Positions 52,228 to 61,401 of a stretch of 64,000 nt of DNA are shown here, piece by piece. The position numbers were made by a program, and so were the translations under genes. This DNA is from Dyadobacter sp. CY343 (GTDB lineage: Bacteria; Bacteroidota; Bacteroidia; Cytophagales; Spirosomataceae). The notes under the pieces are model-generated. The model had not been told where the DNA came from. It saw only the letters and a program-made list of their open reading frames with translations, and did not search any database. Position 1 is the first letter of the stretch, and each line of letters opens with the position of its first letter. The stretch spans positions 124,001-188,000 of the forward strand of contig NZ_JAJUXK010000005.1 in assembly GCF_021390335.1 (NCBI RefSeq), written 5' to 3'.

Positions 52228-52485
52228 ATGGACATCTTAAAAGAAGATCTTAAGAGACAGATCATAGAGCAGCTCAACCTCGAAGACATTACCCCTGAGG
52301 ACATTTCCGACGATAACTTGTTGTTCAATGAAGAGGGTCTTAACCTGGATTCGATCGACGCGCTGGAACTGATTGTGTTACTCGAAAAATACCACGGCAT
52401 TCAGGTTACCAATCCGGACGAAGGCAAAGTAGCTTTCAGATCCATTAATTCCATGGCCGAATACATTCGTAAAAGGAAAAGCTGA
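52228..52485 (+). CDS. acyl carrier protein 2
   Basis: 85 residues with the carrier Ser42 in LNLD-S-IDALELIVLLEKYH. The loop preceding it (DNLLFNEEGLNLDSIDALEL) matches ACPs of aryl-polyene systems. Sits between the mini-KS and the third KS. A second ACP suggests division of labour between starter loading and extension. Confidence 0.93.
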   Translation: MDILKEDLKRQIIEQLNLEDITPEDISDDNLLFNEEGLNLDSIDALELIVLLEKYHGIQVTNPDEGKVAFRSINSMAEYIRKRKS

Positions 52486-52492
52486 TTATCAA

Positions 52493-53677
52493 ATGAGCGT
52501 ACGCATTACCGGTATTGGTGTCGTTTCGGCTATTGGATTTTCAGTGGCAGAAAACCTGCAATCACTGCGGGAAGGGAAATCAGGTATCGGCAAAATAACT
52601 TATTTGGAAGATTCGCGGCCTTTTTTAGTGGGCGAAGTGAAAGCTTCCAATGCCGATTTGAAAGAAAAATGGGGTCTTGATTCTTCACATATTTCCCGTA
52701 CCTCACTTTTAGGGCTTCACGCCGCAAAGGAAGCGTGGGGCGAAAATAAGTTAAATAGCGAGCTACGAACCGGCATTATCTCAGCTACTTCGGTGGGCGG
52801 AATGGATCGAAGTGAGGTTTTTTACAAAGATTATCTTGCCCAAAATAATCCGGAGTATACGCTGCTGAAAACGCACGATAGCGGCTCTACAACGGAGCGG
52901 ATCGCTGCGGAAATGGGCATCACGGATTATGTAAATACCCTGTCAACGGCCTGTTCCTCAGGTGCTAATGCGATTGTGCTTGGCGCGAGACTGATCCTGC
53001 AAAATAAGCTGGACAGAGTGCTCGTAGGCGGCTCGGATGCACTTAGCCGTTTCACAATTGATGGTTTCAGATCGCTGATGATCTACGATGATCAATGGTG
53101 CCGGCCATTTGATGAAACGCGAAGTGGGTTGAATCTGGGCGAAGGAGCTGCCTTTTTGCTTTTGGAGGGGGATAAAAGCATTGCATTTTCGGGAAATAAA
53201 ACGATTTGTTACCTAAGTGGCTGGGCAAATGCTGCCGACGCCTATCACCAAACAGCCTCATCGCCGGAAGGAACCGGCGCGACGCTGGCGATCGGAAATG
53301 CATTGCGAAAATCCGGGATTCAGCCGGAAGCGATCAGTTATGTGAATGCGCACGGTACCGGCACAAAAAATAATGATCTGTCTGAATCGGTGGCACTGAA
53401 AAATATATTTGGAGCTAATATCCCGATGTTTAGCTCTACGAAAGCATTCACCGGCCACACCCTGGCTGCAGCCGGGGCAATAGAGGCAGTTTTCTCGGTG
53501 CTGGCGATTCAAAATGGTCTGGTTTACCCTAATCTGAATTTTAGAAACCCCATTGAAGAAACGCGCCTGACACCCGTTACAAGCCTGCAAACGGATATTC
53601 CGATCCACGCCGTACTCTCGAATTCTTTTGGTTTCGGCGGAAATAATTCTTCCCTGGTATTCGCAGATCATGCGTGA
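52493..53677 (+). CDS. beta-ketoacyl synthase, active
   Basis: 394 residues. Catalytic Cys154 (STACSSGANAIVLGA), His in NAHGTGTKNND and in AFTGHTLAAAGAIE. Closest to canonical FabF-type motifs of the three. Seven bases after ACP 2; its 3' end overlaps the Cys-less KS-like gene by 8 bases, again giving an active-inactive pair. Confidence 0.92.
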   Translation: MSVRITGIGVVSAIGFSVAENLQSLREGKSGIGKITYLEDSRPFLVGEVKASNADLKEKWGLDSSHISRTSLLGLHAAKEAWGENKLNSELRTGIISATSVGGMDRSEVFYKDYLAQNNPEYTLLKTHDSGSTTERIAAEMGITDYVNTLSTACSSGANAIVLGARLILQNKLDRVLVGGSDALSRFTIDGFRSLMIYDDQWCRPFDETRSGLNLGEGAAFLLLEGDKSIAFSGNKTICYLSGWANAADAYHQTASSPEGTGATLAIGNALRKSGIQPEAISYVNAHGTGTKNNDLSESVALKNIFGANIPMFSSTKAFTGHTLAAAGAIEAVFSVLAIQNGLVYPNLNFRNPIEETRLTPVTSLQTDIPIHAVLSNSFGFGGNNSSLVFADHA

Positions 53678-54653
53678 TATGGACAAAAATACTTACTATA
53701 TAATTGCCGCCTCGACGATCTCACATCAGGATACTTTCGGTAAAACCGGGTTTTCCGATTCCATGAGCCCGGTGGTGTCTCCCGCATTGATTACCCCCGA
53801 TTACAAAGCATTTATAGACGCTGGTCTGTTGCGTAGAATGAGCAAGATCCTGCGAATGGCGGTGGCTTGTGCCAAAGATTGCCTCGCTCAGGCCGGTTTG
53901 GACCAGCCGGATGCGATCATTACGGGAACTGGTTTGGGCTGTTTGCAGGATACCGACAAGTTTCTCAATACCTCCCTTACCGTGGAGGGACTTTTACCGC
54001 CGACTGCATTTATCCAATCCACGCATAATACAATGGCGGGTCAGATTTCGCTGAGCCTTGGCAACCACGGTTACAACATGACCCACACGCAGAACACACT
54101 CTCTTTCGAGCACGCTATGGTGGATGCATTATTGCTATTGGACGAAGGAGAGCAGCATATTCTGGTTGGTGCTGCCGACGAACATATTGAAATTCTTTCC
54201 GAGATTACGACGCATTTAGGCTACAAGCCAGGTTTTCCCCTGACGTCCGGAGCTTCGTTTTTTATTATTTCGAAAGAAAAAAGACACGATACTGTTGCTC
54301 GCATTGCTGATTGCGAGCCGGTGGCATTTGCGCAGGATCCGGTAGCGAAATTAACGCGCTTTTTAGATACTAACTCACTGGAAATAAGTGATCTAAATAG
54401 GGTTGTCTACGCTGTTCCAGGGAATGCAAACGCAGGTAAATACAAAACCATTTGGCGAGAAGCGGGTTTAGATCCTGAGAAGTGTATCAATTATTTATCG
54501 TTATCTGGCGTTTATCCTACGGCATCCGCATTTGCATTGAATTATGCGGTTGATCTGATCAGTCAGGATAGATCGCTCAAAAATATCCTTATCTTCAATG
54601 CGCTCAGAAAAGAAAATCTGGGCCTAACCTTGGTACAAAGCGTTGAAGCATAA
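53670..54653 (+). CDS. ketosynthase-like protein lacking the catalytic Cys (chain-length-factor-like)
   Basis: 327 residues from ATG 53670; ATG 53679 is possible and 53628 would overlap the KS deeply. The nucleophile segment reads YNMTHTQNTLSFEHAMVDAL, with Gln-Asn where a KS has Ala-Cys, and the C-terminal HxHGT motif is absent. Homologous to 36978-38024 (shared AGLLRRM, FIQSTHN). Probably the non-catalytic partner of the KS at 52493. The stop overlaps the next gene. Confidence 0.8.
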   Translation: MRDMDKNTYYIIAASTISHQDTFGKTGFSDSMSPVVSPALITPDYKAFIDAGLLRRMSKILRMAVACAKDCLAQAGLDQPDAIITGTGLGCLQDTDKFLNTSLTVEGLLPPTAFIQSTHNTMAGQISLSLGNHGYNMTHTQNTLSFEHAMVDALLLLDEGEQHILVGAADEHIEILSEITTHLGYKPGFPLTSGASFFIISKEKRHDTVARIADCEPVAFAQDPVAKLTRFLDTNSLEISDLNRVVYAVPGNANAGKYKTIWREAGLDPEKCINYLSLSGVYPTASAFALNYAVDLISQDRSLKNILIFNALRKENLGLTLVQSVEA

Positions 54654-55410
54654 TCTGGTTACATTCATTTCTATCACCGTTTTTGCATTAAGCGGGATCA
54701 TTTTCTGGGACACCGGCCTGGCCTGGATCGTGTGGATTATTATAGTGCTCCTGTACCTCGCCGCGACTGCCTACGGTTCTTTCAACATTCAGTCCAACTA
54801 CTTTTTCAAATCGGTCAACAAAGGAAAAAGAAAGGCGATTTCACTTACTTTCGACGACGGTCCCGATCCTGACACAACTCCGAAGATTCTGGCAGTTTTA
54901 AGAGAAAAGAACATTCAGGCAGCATTTTTCGTCATCGGGAAAAAGGCTGCTAAATATCCGGAGCTTTTAAAACAAATTGAAGATGAGGGACATACAATAG
55001 GGAATCACACTTTTAGTCACAGCTACTTTCTGGGTTTTTTCTCAAAAAGCAGATTAAAAGCAGATATTAGTCACTGTTCCGAAATCATATCTTCAACAAT
55101 CAATAAAACCCCGCTCTTTTTCCGGCCGCCATTTGGGGTTACAAATCCCGTTTACGCTTCGGTTTTGAAAGAACTCGGGCTGCATTCTATTGGCTGGTCT
55201 GTCAGGAGCCTGGATACCCGGGCGGACAATAAATATCAGATTATCAATAGGGTTATGTCCAAATTGAAATCGCGGGACATCGTTTTACTGCACGATAATT
55301 TGAAAGTCACCGCCGATTCACTGGAAGATGTGATCGAGCATTGTCTGCAAAAAGGGATCAAGATCGTCCCGCTCTCTCAACTGATTGAAAAAGCACCCTA
55401 TGATCAATAA
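54643..55410 (+). CDS. polysaccharide-deacetylase (NodB-fold) membrane protein
   Basis: 255 residues, TTG start at 54643 inside the previous gene's last codons (no earlier in-frame ATG). Two N-terminal membrane helices (about 5-45), then a CE4 domain: TFDDGPDPD (metal-binding Asp-Asp), HTFSHSYF (His pair), FRPPFGVTN and IVLLHDN. A hydrolase of N- or O-acetyl groups on a glycan or lipid; its job in the pigment cluster is unknown. It has an 11-base overlap on its left and overlaps the LolA gene on its right. Confidence 0.85.
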   Translation: MKHNLVTFISITVFALSGIIFWDTGLAWIVWIIIVLLYLAATAYGSFNIQSNYFFKSVNKGKRKAISLTFDDGPDPDTTPKILAVLREKNIQAAFFVIGKKAAKYPELLKQIEDEGHTIGNHTFSHSYFLGFFSKSRLKADISHCSEIISSTINKTPLFFRPPFGVTNPVYASVLKELGLHSIGWSVRSLDTRADNKYQIINRVMSKLKSRDIVLLHDNLKVTADSLEDVIEHCLQKGIKIVPLSQLIEKAPYDQ

Positions 55411-56026
55411 AAGCATTATTAGTCTGCTGCTCGTATTTTCTTGCCTGAATTTAAATGCTCAGAGTTTCCAGCCAGCGGCGGATCAGGCAAAAATCCTGGC
55501 AGAACTAAAAAAAACGTCGCAGGCTACCACCTCCATACAGGCTGCATTTACCGAAGAAAAGCACCTGGCTGTGTTGAAAGAGCCTGAGCGCTCGTCTGGG
55601 GTATTCTATTTCAAACAGAATAAAATGCGCTGGGAGCAAAAAAATCCAGTCAAATATGTGATCATGATCAATGGCGACAAGCTGCGGATCGAGGAGGGTG
55701 GGAAAGAAAAAAACGTAGGGCAGGCAAGCAGAATGGCGGCTCAGATCAAGGAGCTGATGATCGGGCTCGTTAATGGAGATTTTCAGCAGAATAAGGCTTT
55801 TTCAATCGCAGCGCTGGCCAGCGACGATCAGTATATGATCGTTCTGACGCCGGTGAACAGAAGATTGAAGAATATCTATTCCAAAATCACAATGGTATTC
55901 CCAAAAAGTACCCTCAGGTTGAAGGAACTGACTTTTTTCGACAAAGGAGGCGATCGGAATTTACTGAGATTCCATAGCGAAAAATTCAATTCGCAAATAA
56001 ATGATAGCCTCTTCGAGATTTTATAA
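55400..56026 (+). CDS. LolA-like outer-membrane lipoprotein carrier
   Basis: 208 residues from ATG 55400, giving a clean signal peptide (MINKSIISLLLVFSCLNLNA). Mature part is LolA/LppX-type: IQAAFTEEKHLAVLKEPERS, GVFYFKQNKMRWEQKNPVKY and VMINGDKLRI-like YVIMINGDKLRI. In aryl-polyene clusters LolA homologues carry the lipidated pigment through the periplasm. It overlaps the deacetylase by 11 bases. Confidence 0.87.
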   Translation: MINKSIISLLLVFSCLNLNAQSFQPAADQAKILAELKKTSQATTSIQAAFTEEKHLAVLKEPERSSGVFYFKQNKMRWEQKNPVKYVIMINGDKLRIEEGGKEKNVGQASRMAAQIKELMIGLVNGDFQQNKAFSIAALASDDQYMIVLTPVNRRLKNIYSKITMVFPKSTLRLKELTFFDKGGDRNLLRFHSEKFNSQINDSLFEIL

Positions 56027-56043
56027 GTATACCCTCCAAAGCA

Positions 56044-56403
56044 ATGCCGCAGGAAATTTATAACATTGAACATACCGGATTTGTCGACGGCCAGCTTATT
56101 TCCGAGGTATCTGTGAACGCAGCGCATTCGATTTTTGAAGGGCATTTTCCAGGTTCACCCGTTACGCCCGGCGTGATACAAATGCAAATGGTCCGGGATA
56201 TTCTCGCGCAGCATCGGGGCCGGCCTTTGAGACTTAAAATGCTCAGAACGTGTAAGTTCCTGAAAATTCTCGATCCTGCGGCCAATCCGCTGGTAACGAT
56301 CAATATAAAGTACAAGGCGGAAGAATTAGTGGAAGTATCTGCAACCGGACAATGGGGAAGTACGGTTTTTTTCAAAATCCAGGCAACTTACATTTACGAA
56401 TGA
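56044..56403 (+). CDS. 3-hydroxyacyl-ACP dehydratase-like hotdog protein (ApeI/FabZ-type)
   Basis: 119 residues. The loop SIFEGHFPGSPVTPGVIQMQ contains the FabZ-style GHFPG-x-PVxPGV motif with His. Together with the hotdog protein at 49616 it may form the heterodimeric dehydratase of aryl-polyene systems. 17 bases after lolA. Confidence 0.88.
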   Translation: MPQEIYNIEHTGFVDGQLISEVSVNAAHSIFEGHFPGSPVTPGVIQMQMVRDILAQHRGRPLRLKMLRTCKFLKILDPAANPLVTINIKYKAEELVEVSATGQWGSTVFFKIQATYIYE

Positions 56404-56464
56404 GGCTCTTTTTATTTACTCAGCGGACATTTTAAATCGATTTCTATTAGTCCCGTATTACAAA

Positions 56465-57637
56465 ATGACGCTTTCGGATATTCAGTGCTGCATTATCATT
56501 CCCACCTACAATAATGAGAATACTGTACGACGGGTTATCGACTCGGTAATGCCTTATGCGGCGGGGGTTACCTTCTTTGTTGTCAACGATGGTTCCACCG
56601 ACAGTACCTTGCACATTTTGGCTTCTTATGGTGTGAAGCTCAGGGTTTTGAACAACTTTCCCAATCGCGGAAAAGGCTACTCGCTTCGGCGTGGCTTCAA
56701 GGAAGCGATGAAGCTGGGGTATAAATATGCACTTACACTTGACTCTGACGGTCAGCACCTTGCGAGTGATATTCCGGTGTTTATAGAAGCGGCCCTGCAA
56801 CACCCTGGCGCGCTGCTAATGGGATCGCGGAATATGGAGCAGGAGGGAGTGCCCGGCAAGAGCTCTTTTGGTAATAAATTTTCAAATTTCTGGTTCAAAT
56901 TCGAGACGGGCATCACACTGCCCGATACGCAAACCGGCTTTCGGTTATATCCTCTGGAGCCGCTGAAAACTATCAAGCTTTTTACGACCAAATTCGAGAC
57001 GGAAATTGAAGTAATCGTGAAAATGGCCTGGCGCAAGGTGCCGATCATACCGGTTAATATCAACGTTATTTACGATAAAAACGAGCGCGTAACGCATTTC
57101 AGGCCGTTTCGCGATTTTACAAGGATCAGTATTCTCAATACCTGGCTGGTGATCCTGACTCTCCTTTACTATCTCCCCAAAAGACTGATTGAGGAAGTGC
57201 GGAGGAAGGGTTTATGGAAAATAATTAAAGCGGAGGCTATTAAATCCGACGAATCCAACTTCGATAAAGCGCGCTCAATAGGGTTCGGATTCTTCATGGG
57301 AATCGTGCCGATCTGGGGATTTCAGCTGCTGGTGGGCATACCGCTTTCGGTTTATTTCAGAATGAATAAGGTGCTTTTTCTGGCCGCGGCGAATATCAGC
57401 ATTCCGCCGATGATCCCGCTGATCATATTCCTGAGCTATAAATTCGGCGGTTTGTTTTATCAGAATGGGGTTCAGATTAACGATCTGAAAAACCTTTCCC
57501 TCGAATCTATTCACCTCAATTTTGTCCAGTATTTTCTGGGAGGAACCTTATTGGCTATCGCAACTGGGATAGGAACCTTCCTGATCAGCCTCGCGATCCT
57601 CACAACCACCCGGCCAAAAAGTACAAAGGGGTTGTAA
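56465..57637 (+). CDS. family 2 glycosyltransferase fused to DUF2062
   Basis: 390 residues. GT-A domain at about 5-225 (CIIIPTYNNENTVRRVIDSV, VVNDGSTDST, ALTLDSDGQHLASDI, TGFRLYPL), of dolichyl-phosphate-mannose-synthase type. The C-terminal DUF2062 membrane domain is at about 265-385 (ARSIGFGFFMGIVPIWGFQL). A glycosyltransferase of this type occurs in aryl-polyene clusters, where a sugar is added to the lipid product. It ends the cluster; no obvious terminator follows, and 190 bp separate it from hppA. Confidence 0.87.
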   Translation: MTLSDIQCCIIIPTYNNENTVRRVIDSVMPYAAGVTFFVVNDGSTDSTLHILASYGVKLRVLNNFPNRGKGYSLRRGFKEAMKLGYKYALTLDSDGQHLASDIPVFIEAALQHPGALLMGSRNMEQEGVPGKSSFGNKFSNFWFKFETGITLPDTQTGFRLYPLEPLKTIKLFTTKFETEIEVIVKMAWRKVPIIPVNINVIYDKNERVTHFRPFRDFTRISILNTWLVILTLLYYLPKRLIEEVRRKGLWKIIKAEAIKSDESNFDKARSIGFGFFMGIVPIWGFQLLVGIPLSVYFRMNKVLFLAAANISIPPMIPLIIFLSYKFGGLFYQNGVQINDLKNLSLESIHLNFVQYFLGGTLLAIATGIGTFLISLAILTTTRPKSTKGL

Positions 57638-57759
57638 GCTAGTTAGTTAACAGTGACAATACGTCCGGAGCGGTAAATTCCAATGCTTTTCTTCCTCAAA
57701 ATCTTCTCCAAATTTTTATAAAATCTATACGAATTAACCAAAAATAAGCCTTTTGCGAT

Positions 57760-57789
57760 TTTGTTATGAGGTCTCATTCTCTATATTTA
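57760..57789 (+). promoter_or_regulatory. candidate hppA promoter
   Basis: TTTG at 57760-57763, an 18-base spacer, TATATTTA at 57782-57789 (7 of 8 to TAnnTTTG), about 38 bp before the hppA ATG. Spacer one base shorter than preferred. Confidence 0.5.
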
Positions 57790-57827
57790 CGGAATTATAA
57801 ACCTTACAACCAAACATTGTATATCGC

Positions 57828-60065
57828 ATGAGTATCATTACCTATTTAGTGCCAGTGTTCGGTCTAATCGGCCTCCTGGTGATGTTCTTCAAAAGAGGCT
57901 GGGTTGTCCGCCAGGATGCAGGAAATCCTGAAATGAAAGAAATAGCGGACGCAATTGCAGATGGTGCCCTTGCCTTCCTGAAAGCCGAATGGCGTGTACT
58001 CATAGTTTTCGGAATAATCGTCTCTATTTTATTAGGCTACTCCGGTACCCTCGTTGAAAATTCAAGTCCTTTTATCGGTTTGTCATTTATTATCGGCGCG
58101 TTCGTGTCTGCATTTGCCGGATATATCGGGATGAATATCGCTACAAAATCAAATGTCCGGACCACACAGGCGGCACGTACGAGTCTGACCAAAGCGCTGG
58201 AAGTTTCCTTCACAGGCGGCTCGGTCATGGGGATTGGCGTGGCTAGTTTGGCGGTAATCGGTTTAGGTGGACTTTTTATCATTCTGTATTATTTTTTTGT
58301 AGGAGATTCTACGGACGTGAATGGTCTGGCGATGGAGAAAGTGCTTGAAGTACTGGCGGGTTTCTCGCTGGGTGCAGAGTCAATCGCACTTTTTGCAAGG
58401 GTAGGAGGAGGAATTTATACAAAGGCTGCTGACGTAGGTGCTGACTTGGTAGGTAAAGTCGAAGCCGGTATTCCGGAAGATGATCCGCGTAACCCGGCAA
58501 CAATTGCTGATAATGTGGGAGATAACGTTGGTGACGTGGCCGGTATGGGCGCCGATTTATTCGGTTCTTATGTGGCTACGATCCTCGCAACTATGGTATT
58601 GGGTAGGGAAATTATTGCAGAAGGTACCGACAATTTTGGCGGGATCGCACCGATTTTGCTTCCGATGGTGATCGCCGGAATGGGACTGATCGCATCAATT
58701 ATTGGAATGCTGCTGGTACGGGTGAGTAATGATAACGGCGATGTGCAAGGTGCGCTTAATCGCGGAAACTGGGGCTCTATCATTATCGTGTTGGTTGTCA
58801 GCTATCCGCTGACGATCTGGATGTTACCAGAAGGTACCTTGACAATAAGAGGAGTTGATTTTACTTCAATGGACGTTTATTGGGCCATTCTGCTCGGTTC
58901 TATTGTAGGCGCGATTATGTCGACAGTTACGGAATACTACACAGCGATGGGAAAACGTCCGGTTCAATCGATCGTCAATCAGTCTTCAACAGGTCACGCG
59001 ACGAATATCATCGGCGGACTTTCTGTTGGTATGGAATCGACCGTAATTCCAACGCTTGTATTGGCTGCTGGTATTTTTATCAGTTATGAATTTGCAGGTT
59101 TATACGGCGTTGCGATTGCCGCCGCTGGTATGATGGCGACTACCGCCATGCAGCTTGCGATCGACGCATTCGGGCCGATTGCTGATAATGCAGGTGGTAT
59201 CGCAGAAATGGCACATTTGCCGGAAGAAGTGCGCGGCCGGACAGATATTCTGGATGCAGTTGGTAACACGACCGCAGCCACCGGAAAAGGTTTTGCGATT
59301 GCCTCTGCTGCATTGACTTCGCTGGCTTTATTTGCTGCGTTCTGTGGTGTTGCGGGCATTAATTCCATTGATATATACAAAGCGAATGTACTCGCCGGGC
59401 TATTTGTCGGCGCGATGATCCCATTTATATTCTCATCCCTGGCGATCGCTGCGGTAGGTCGCGCTGCCATGAAAATGGTAGAAGAAGTGCGCAGGCAGTT
59501 CCGCGAGATTCCAGGAATTATGGAAGGTACTGCCAAGCCTGAATACGATAAATGCGTTGCTATCTCGACTCAGGCTTCGATTCGTGAAATGGTAGCGCCT
59601 GGTTTGATTGCCCTGATCGTGCCGGTGTTGGTTGGGTTTCTGTTTGGGCCTGAGGTACTTGGCGGAACTTTGGCTGGTGTTACGGTCTCTGGTGTTTTAA
59701 TGGGGATATTTCAAAACAATGCCGGCGGTGCCTGGGACAATGCGAAGAAATCTTTTGAAAAAGGAGCTGTAATAAATGGCGAAACCTTCTACAAAAAATC
59801 GGAGCCGCATAAAGCTGCTGTGACGGGAGACACAGTTGGTGACCCATTTAAAGATACTTCGGGACCTTCTATGAATATCCTGATCAAGTTAATGTCGATC
59901 GTTTCACTCGTAATCGCCCCCCATATTGCGGTTGAACGTACGGATGTGCAAAGCATGGATGTAAATTCCAAAGTACAAATGCATTCAGTAACGGAAGTGA
60001 AAACAATTTCACCCGCACCGAATGTGGAAGTAGTAACCTTAAAGTTGCCCACAACATCCAGGTAA
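57828..60065 (+). CDS. hppA: K+-dependent membrane-bound pyrophosphatase
   Basis: 745 residues, 16 membrane helices expected. Substrate site D202[10 protein letters not shown] plus [19 protein letters not shown]. The [10 protein letters not shown] block (A483-A484-T485) has Ala where K+-independent enzymes have Lys, so it belongs to the K+-dependent class. It hydrolyses PPi and pumps H+ or Na+ across the cytoplasmic membrane; ion choice is not resolved here, though many Bacteroidota versions move Na+. PPi is released by the carotenoid and ACP-activation steps. Terminator directly downstream. Confidence 0.92.
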   Translation: MSIITYLVPVFGLIGLLVMFFKRGWVVRQDAGNPEMKEIADAIADGALAFLKAEWRVLIVFGIIVSILLGYSGTLVENSSPFIGLSFIIGAFVSAFAGYIGMNIATKSNVRTTQAARTSLTKALEVSFTGGSVMGIGVASLAVIGLGGLFIILYYFFVGDSTDVNGLAMEKVLEVLAGFSLGAESIALFARVGGGIYTKAADVGADLVGKVEAGIPEDDPRNPATIADNVGDNVGDVAGMGADLFGSYVATILATMVLGREIIAEGTDNFGGIAPILLPMVIAGMGLIASIIGMLLVRVSNDNGDVQGALNRGNWGSIIIVLVVSYPLTIWMLPEGTLTIRGVDFTSMDVYWAILLGSIVGAIMSTVTEYYTAMGKRPVQSIVNQSSTGHATNIIGGLSVGMESTVIPTLVLAAGIFISYEFAGLYGVAIAAAGMMATTAMQLAIDAFGPIADNAGGIAEMAHLPEEVRGRTDILDAVGNTTAATGKGFAIASAALTSLALFAAFCGVAGINSIDIYKANVLAGLFVGAMIPFIFSSLAIAAVGRAAMKMVEEVRRQFREIPGIMEGTAKPEYDKCVAISTQASIREMVAPGLIALIVPVLVGFLFGPEVLGGTLAGVTVSGVLMGIFQNNAGGAWDNAKKSFEKGAVINGETFYKKSEPHKAAVTGDTVGDPFKDTSGPSMNILIKLMSIVSLVIAPHIAVERTDVQSMDVNSKVQMHSVTEVKTISPAPNVEVVTLKLPTTSR

Positions 60066-60089
60066 GTGGTTTTTAGAAATGTATTTCAG

Positions 60090-60120
60090 ATACCCGGCCG
60101 GAGTGGTCGGGTATTTTTTT
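60090..60120 (+). terminator. rho-independent terminator after hppA
   Basis: ATACCCGGCC / GGTCGGGTAT stem with a GGAGT-type loop (one G-T pair), followed by seven T. Confidence 0.85.
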
Positions 60121-60135
60121 GCTATTAGTGTTGAA

Positions 60136-60167
60136 TTTGTTCGAGCAAACGTTAATAGGTATATTAG
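60136..60167 (+). promoter_or_regulatory. candidate promoter of the second toxin-antitoxin pair
   Basis: TTTG at 60136-60139, a 20-base spacer, TATATTAG at 60160-60167 (7 of 8 to TAnnTTTG), 16 bp before the antitoxin ATG. Confidence 0.5.
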
Positions 60168-60182
60168 ACTAAAACTTGAACT

Positions 60183-60398
60183 ATGGAAACGTTGACAATC
60201 GAGATAAAAAATCCGAAGGCAAAGCGGCTGCTTGATGATCTCGTAGATTTAGGACTGATCGCAGTTAGAGAGACAAAGCCTTCGTGGAATGAACGATGGA
60301 GTACTTTGTCCAAATCACTACCTGATGTGACCGAGATATCTGAGGAGGACATTTTTGAGGAAATTAGTAAGTCTCGTACTGAACACAGGAATTTGTGA
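60183..60398 (+). CDS. antitoxin-like protein of the second PIN pair
   Basis: 71 residues. Short basic/hydrophobic N-terminus (METLTIEIKNPKAKRLLDDL) resembling the Phd/DUF2683-type antitoxins of PIN toxins, and an acidic C-terminal tail (TEISEEDIFEEISKSRTEHR) that could cover the toxin. The stop overlaps the toxin start (GTGA). Own promoter candidate upstream. Confidence 0.75.
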   Translation: METLTIEIKNPKAKRLLDDLVDLGLIAVRETKPSWNERWSTLSKSLPDVTEISEEDIFEEISKSRTEHRNL

Positions 60399-60811
60399 TC
60401 AGAATTGTCATTGATACGAACCTTTATATTAGTGCATTCATAAACACTAATTCCAGAAACCGTCTCAATGCGGTTTTTTCTGATCCCGCTCTTGAAATTC
60501 TTGTAGATCCAACATTATTATCTGAAATATTTCAGGTCATCAATAGACCTAAGTTTACCAAATACGTTACTGCGAGCCAGATTAACTCATTTATGGAGTT
60601 AATAAGTGAGAGGTGCACTTTTGTATTTACTACCATAAGCGTCAAGGTCAGCCCCGATCCGAAGGATGATTTTCTTCTGGCGCTCTCTCAAGAAGCTAAC
60701 GCCCAATTTCTATTGACTGGTAACAAAGTAGACTTATTGGAACTGAAAACTTTCGGAAATACCCGCATTTTGACCCTAACGGAGTTTCTTGATTTACGTT
60801 CAATGACATGA
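60395..60811 (+). CDS. PIN-domain toxin (putative TA toxin family)
   Basis: 138 residues, GTG start at 60395 overlapping the antitoxin stop. PIN acidic residues: D6 in IVIDTNLYISAF, the Glu of LLSEIFQVINRP, DPKDDFLLAL and the C-terminal GNKVDLL. Same broad family as the toxin at 24165-24572 but clearly divergent. Presumed ribonuclease, held in check by the upstream protein. Confidence 0.82.
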   Translation: MIRIVIDTNLYISAFINTNSRNRLNAVFSDPALEILVDPTLLSEIFQVINRPKFTKYVTASQINSFMELISERCTFVFTTISVKVSPDPKDDFLLALSQEANAQFLLTGNKVDLLELKTFGNTRILTLTEFLDLRSMT

Positions 60812-60878
60812 GTTTACTAGTTGCGGAATGATTTTTGTTGAATAGCTCACAAGAACAATTCAACAAAACTCGAAAATC

Positions 60879-61184
60879 ATGAAGAAGGCATTTGTTTTAG
60901 CTGCATTGATAGGACTTTCATCAGTAGCATACGCACAGGAGCAGACGAAAACGGAAAAGGCCGTTGAAGAAACTAAGTCCGACGCCAGAAAGGCTAAGAA
61001 AGAACTGAAAAAAGATGCTAGAAAAGCTGGCGACAACATTGAAGACGGAGCCGAGAAAGTTGGCGACGGAGTAGAAAGAGGCGCTAAGAAAGCAAAAAGA
61101 GGCACGGAAAAAGCTTATGACGCAACGAAAAAAGAAGCGAAAGAAGCTAGAGACGATGTGAAGAAAAAAGTTGACGACAAGTAA
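60879..61184 (+). CDS. exported Lys/Ala/Glu-rich LEA-like repeat protein
   Basis: 101 residues: a signal peptide (MKKAFVLAALIGLSSVAYAQ), then a mature part almost wholly made of K, A, E and D in imperfect 11-mers (KSDARKAKKELKKDARKAGD; AYDATKKEAKEARDDVKKKV). Composition is like group 3 LEA proteins and YtxH-type stress proteins, disordered in water and helical when dried or membrane-bound. Envelope protection under desiccation or stress is a guess. A terminator follows. Confidence 0.75.
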   Translation: MKKAFVLAALIGLSSVAYAQEQTKTEKAVEETKSDARKAKKELKKDARKAGDNIEDGAEKVGDGVERGAKKAKRGTEKAYDATKKEAKEARDDVKKKVDDK

Positions 61185-61210
61185 TCAGAGATTAGATACA
61201 TACACACTTG

Positions 61211-61247
61211 GATCCCGGTTATGAAAATGACCGGGATTTGTTTTTTT
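61211..61247 (+). terminator. rho-independent terminator after the LEA-like gene
   Basis: ATCCCGGT / ACCGGGAT stem with a TATGAAAATG-type loop, then TTG and a run of seven T. Confidence 0.85.
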
Positions 61248-61401
61248 AACAGATCGCCGAAACGCTTTTATGCAACACAATGCGGAAAGTAGGGGAAGAA
61301 TACCAGCAATGTTCATCATTTGCGAAAAGATTGTACTTATTAAAATACAGGAACTTAATCGCACTTTGGCCCCGTTAATTGTACAATAGTATCACACAGT
61401 C

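Noticed and set aside
61248..61401. tRNA or small RNA in the gap before the Bcr/CflA gene
   Set aside because: No T-loop-like GGTTCGA sequence, no cloverleaf pairing and no second terminator were found.
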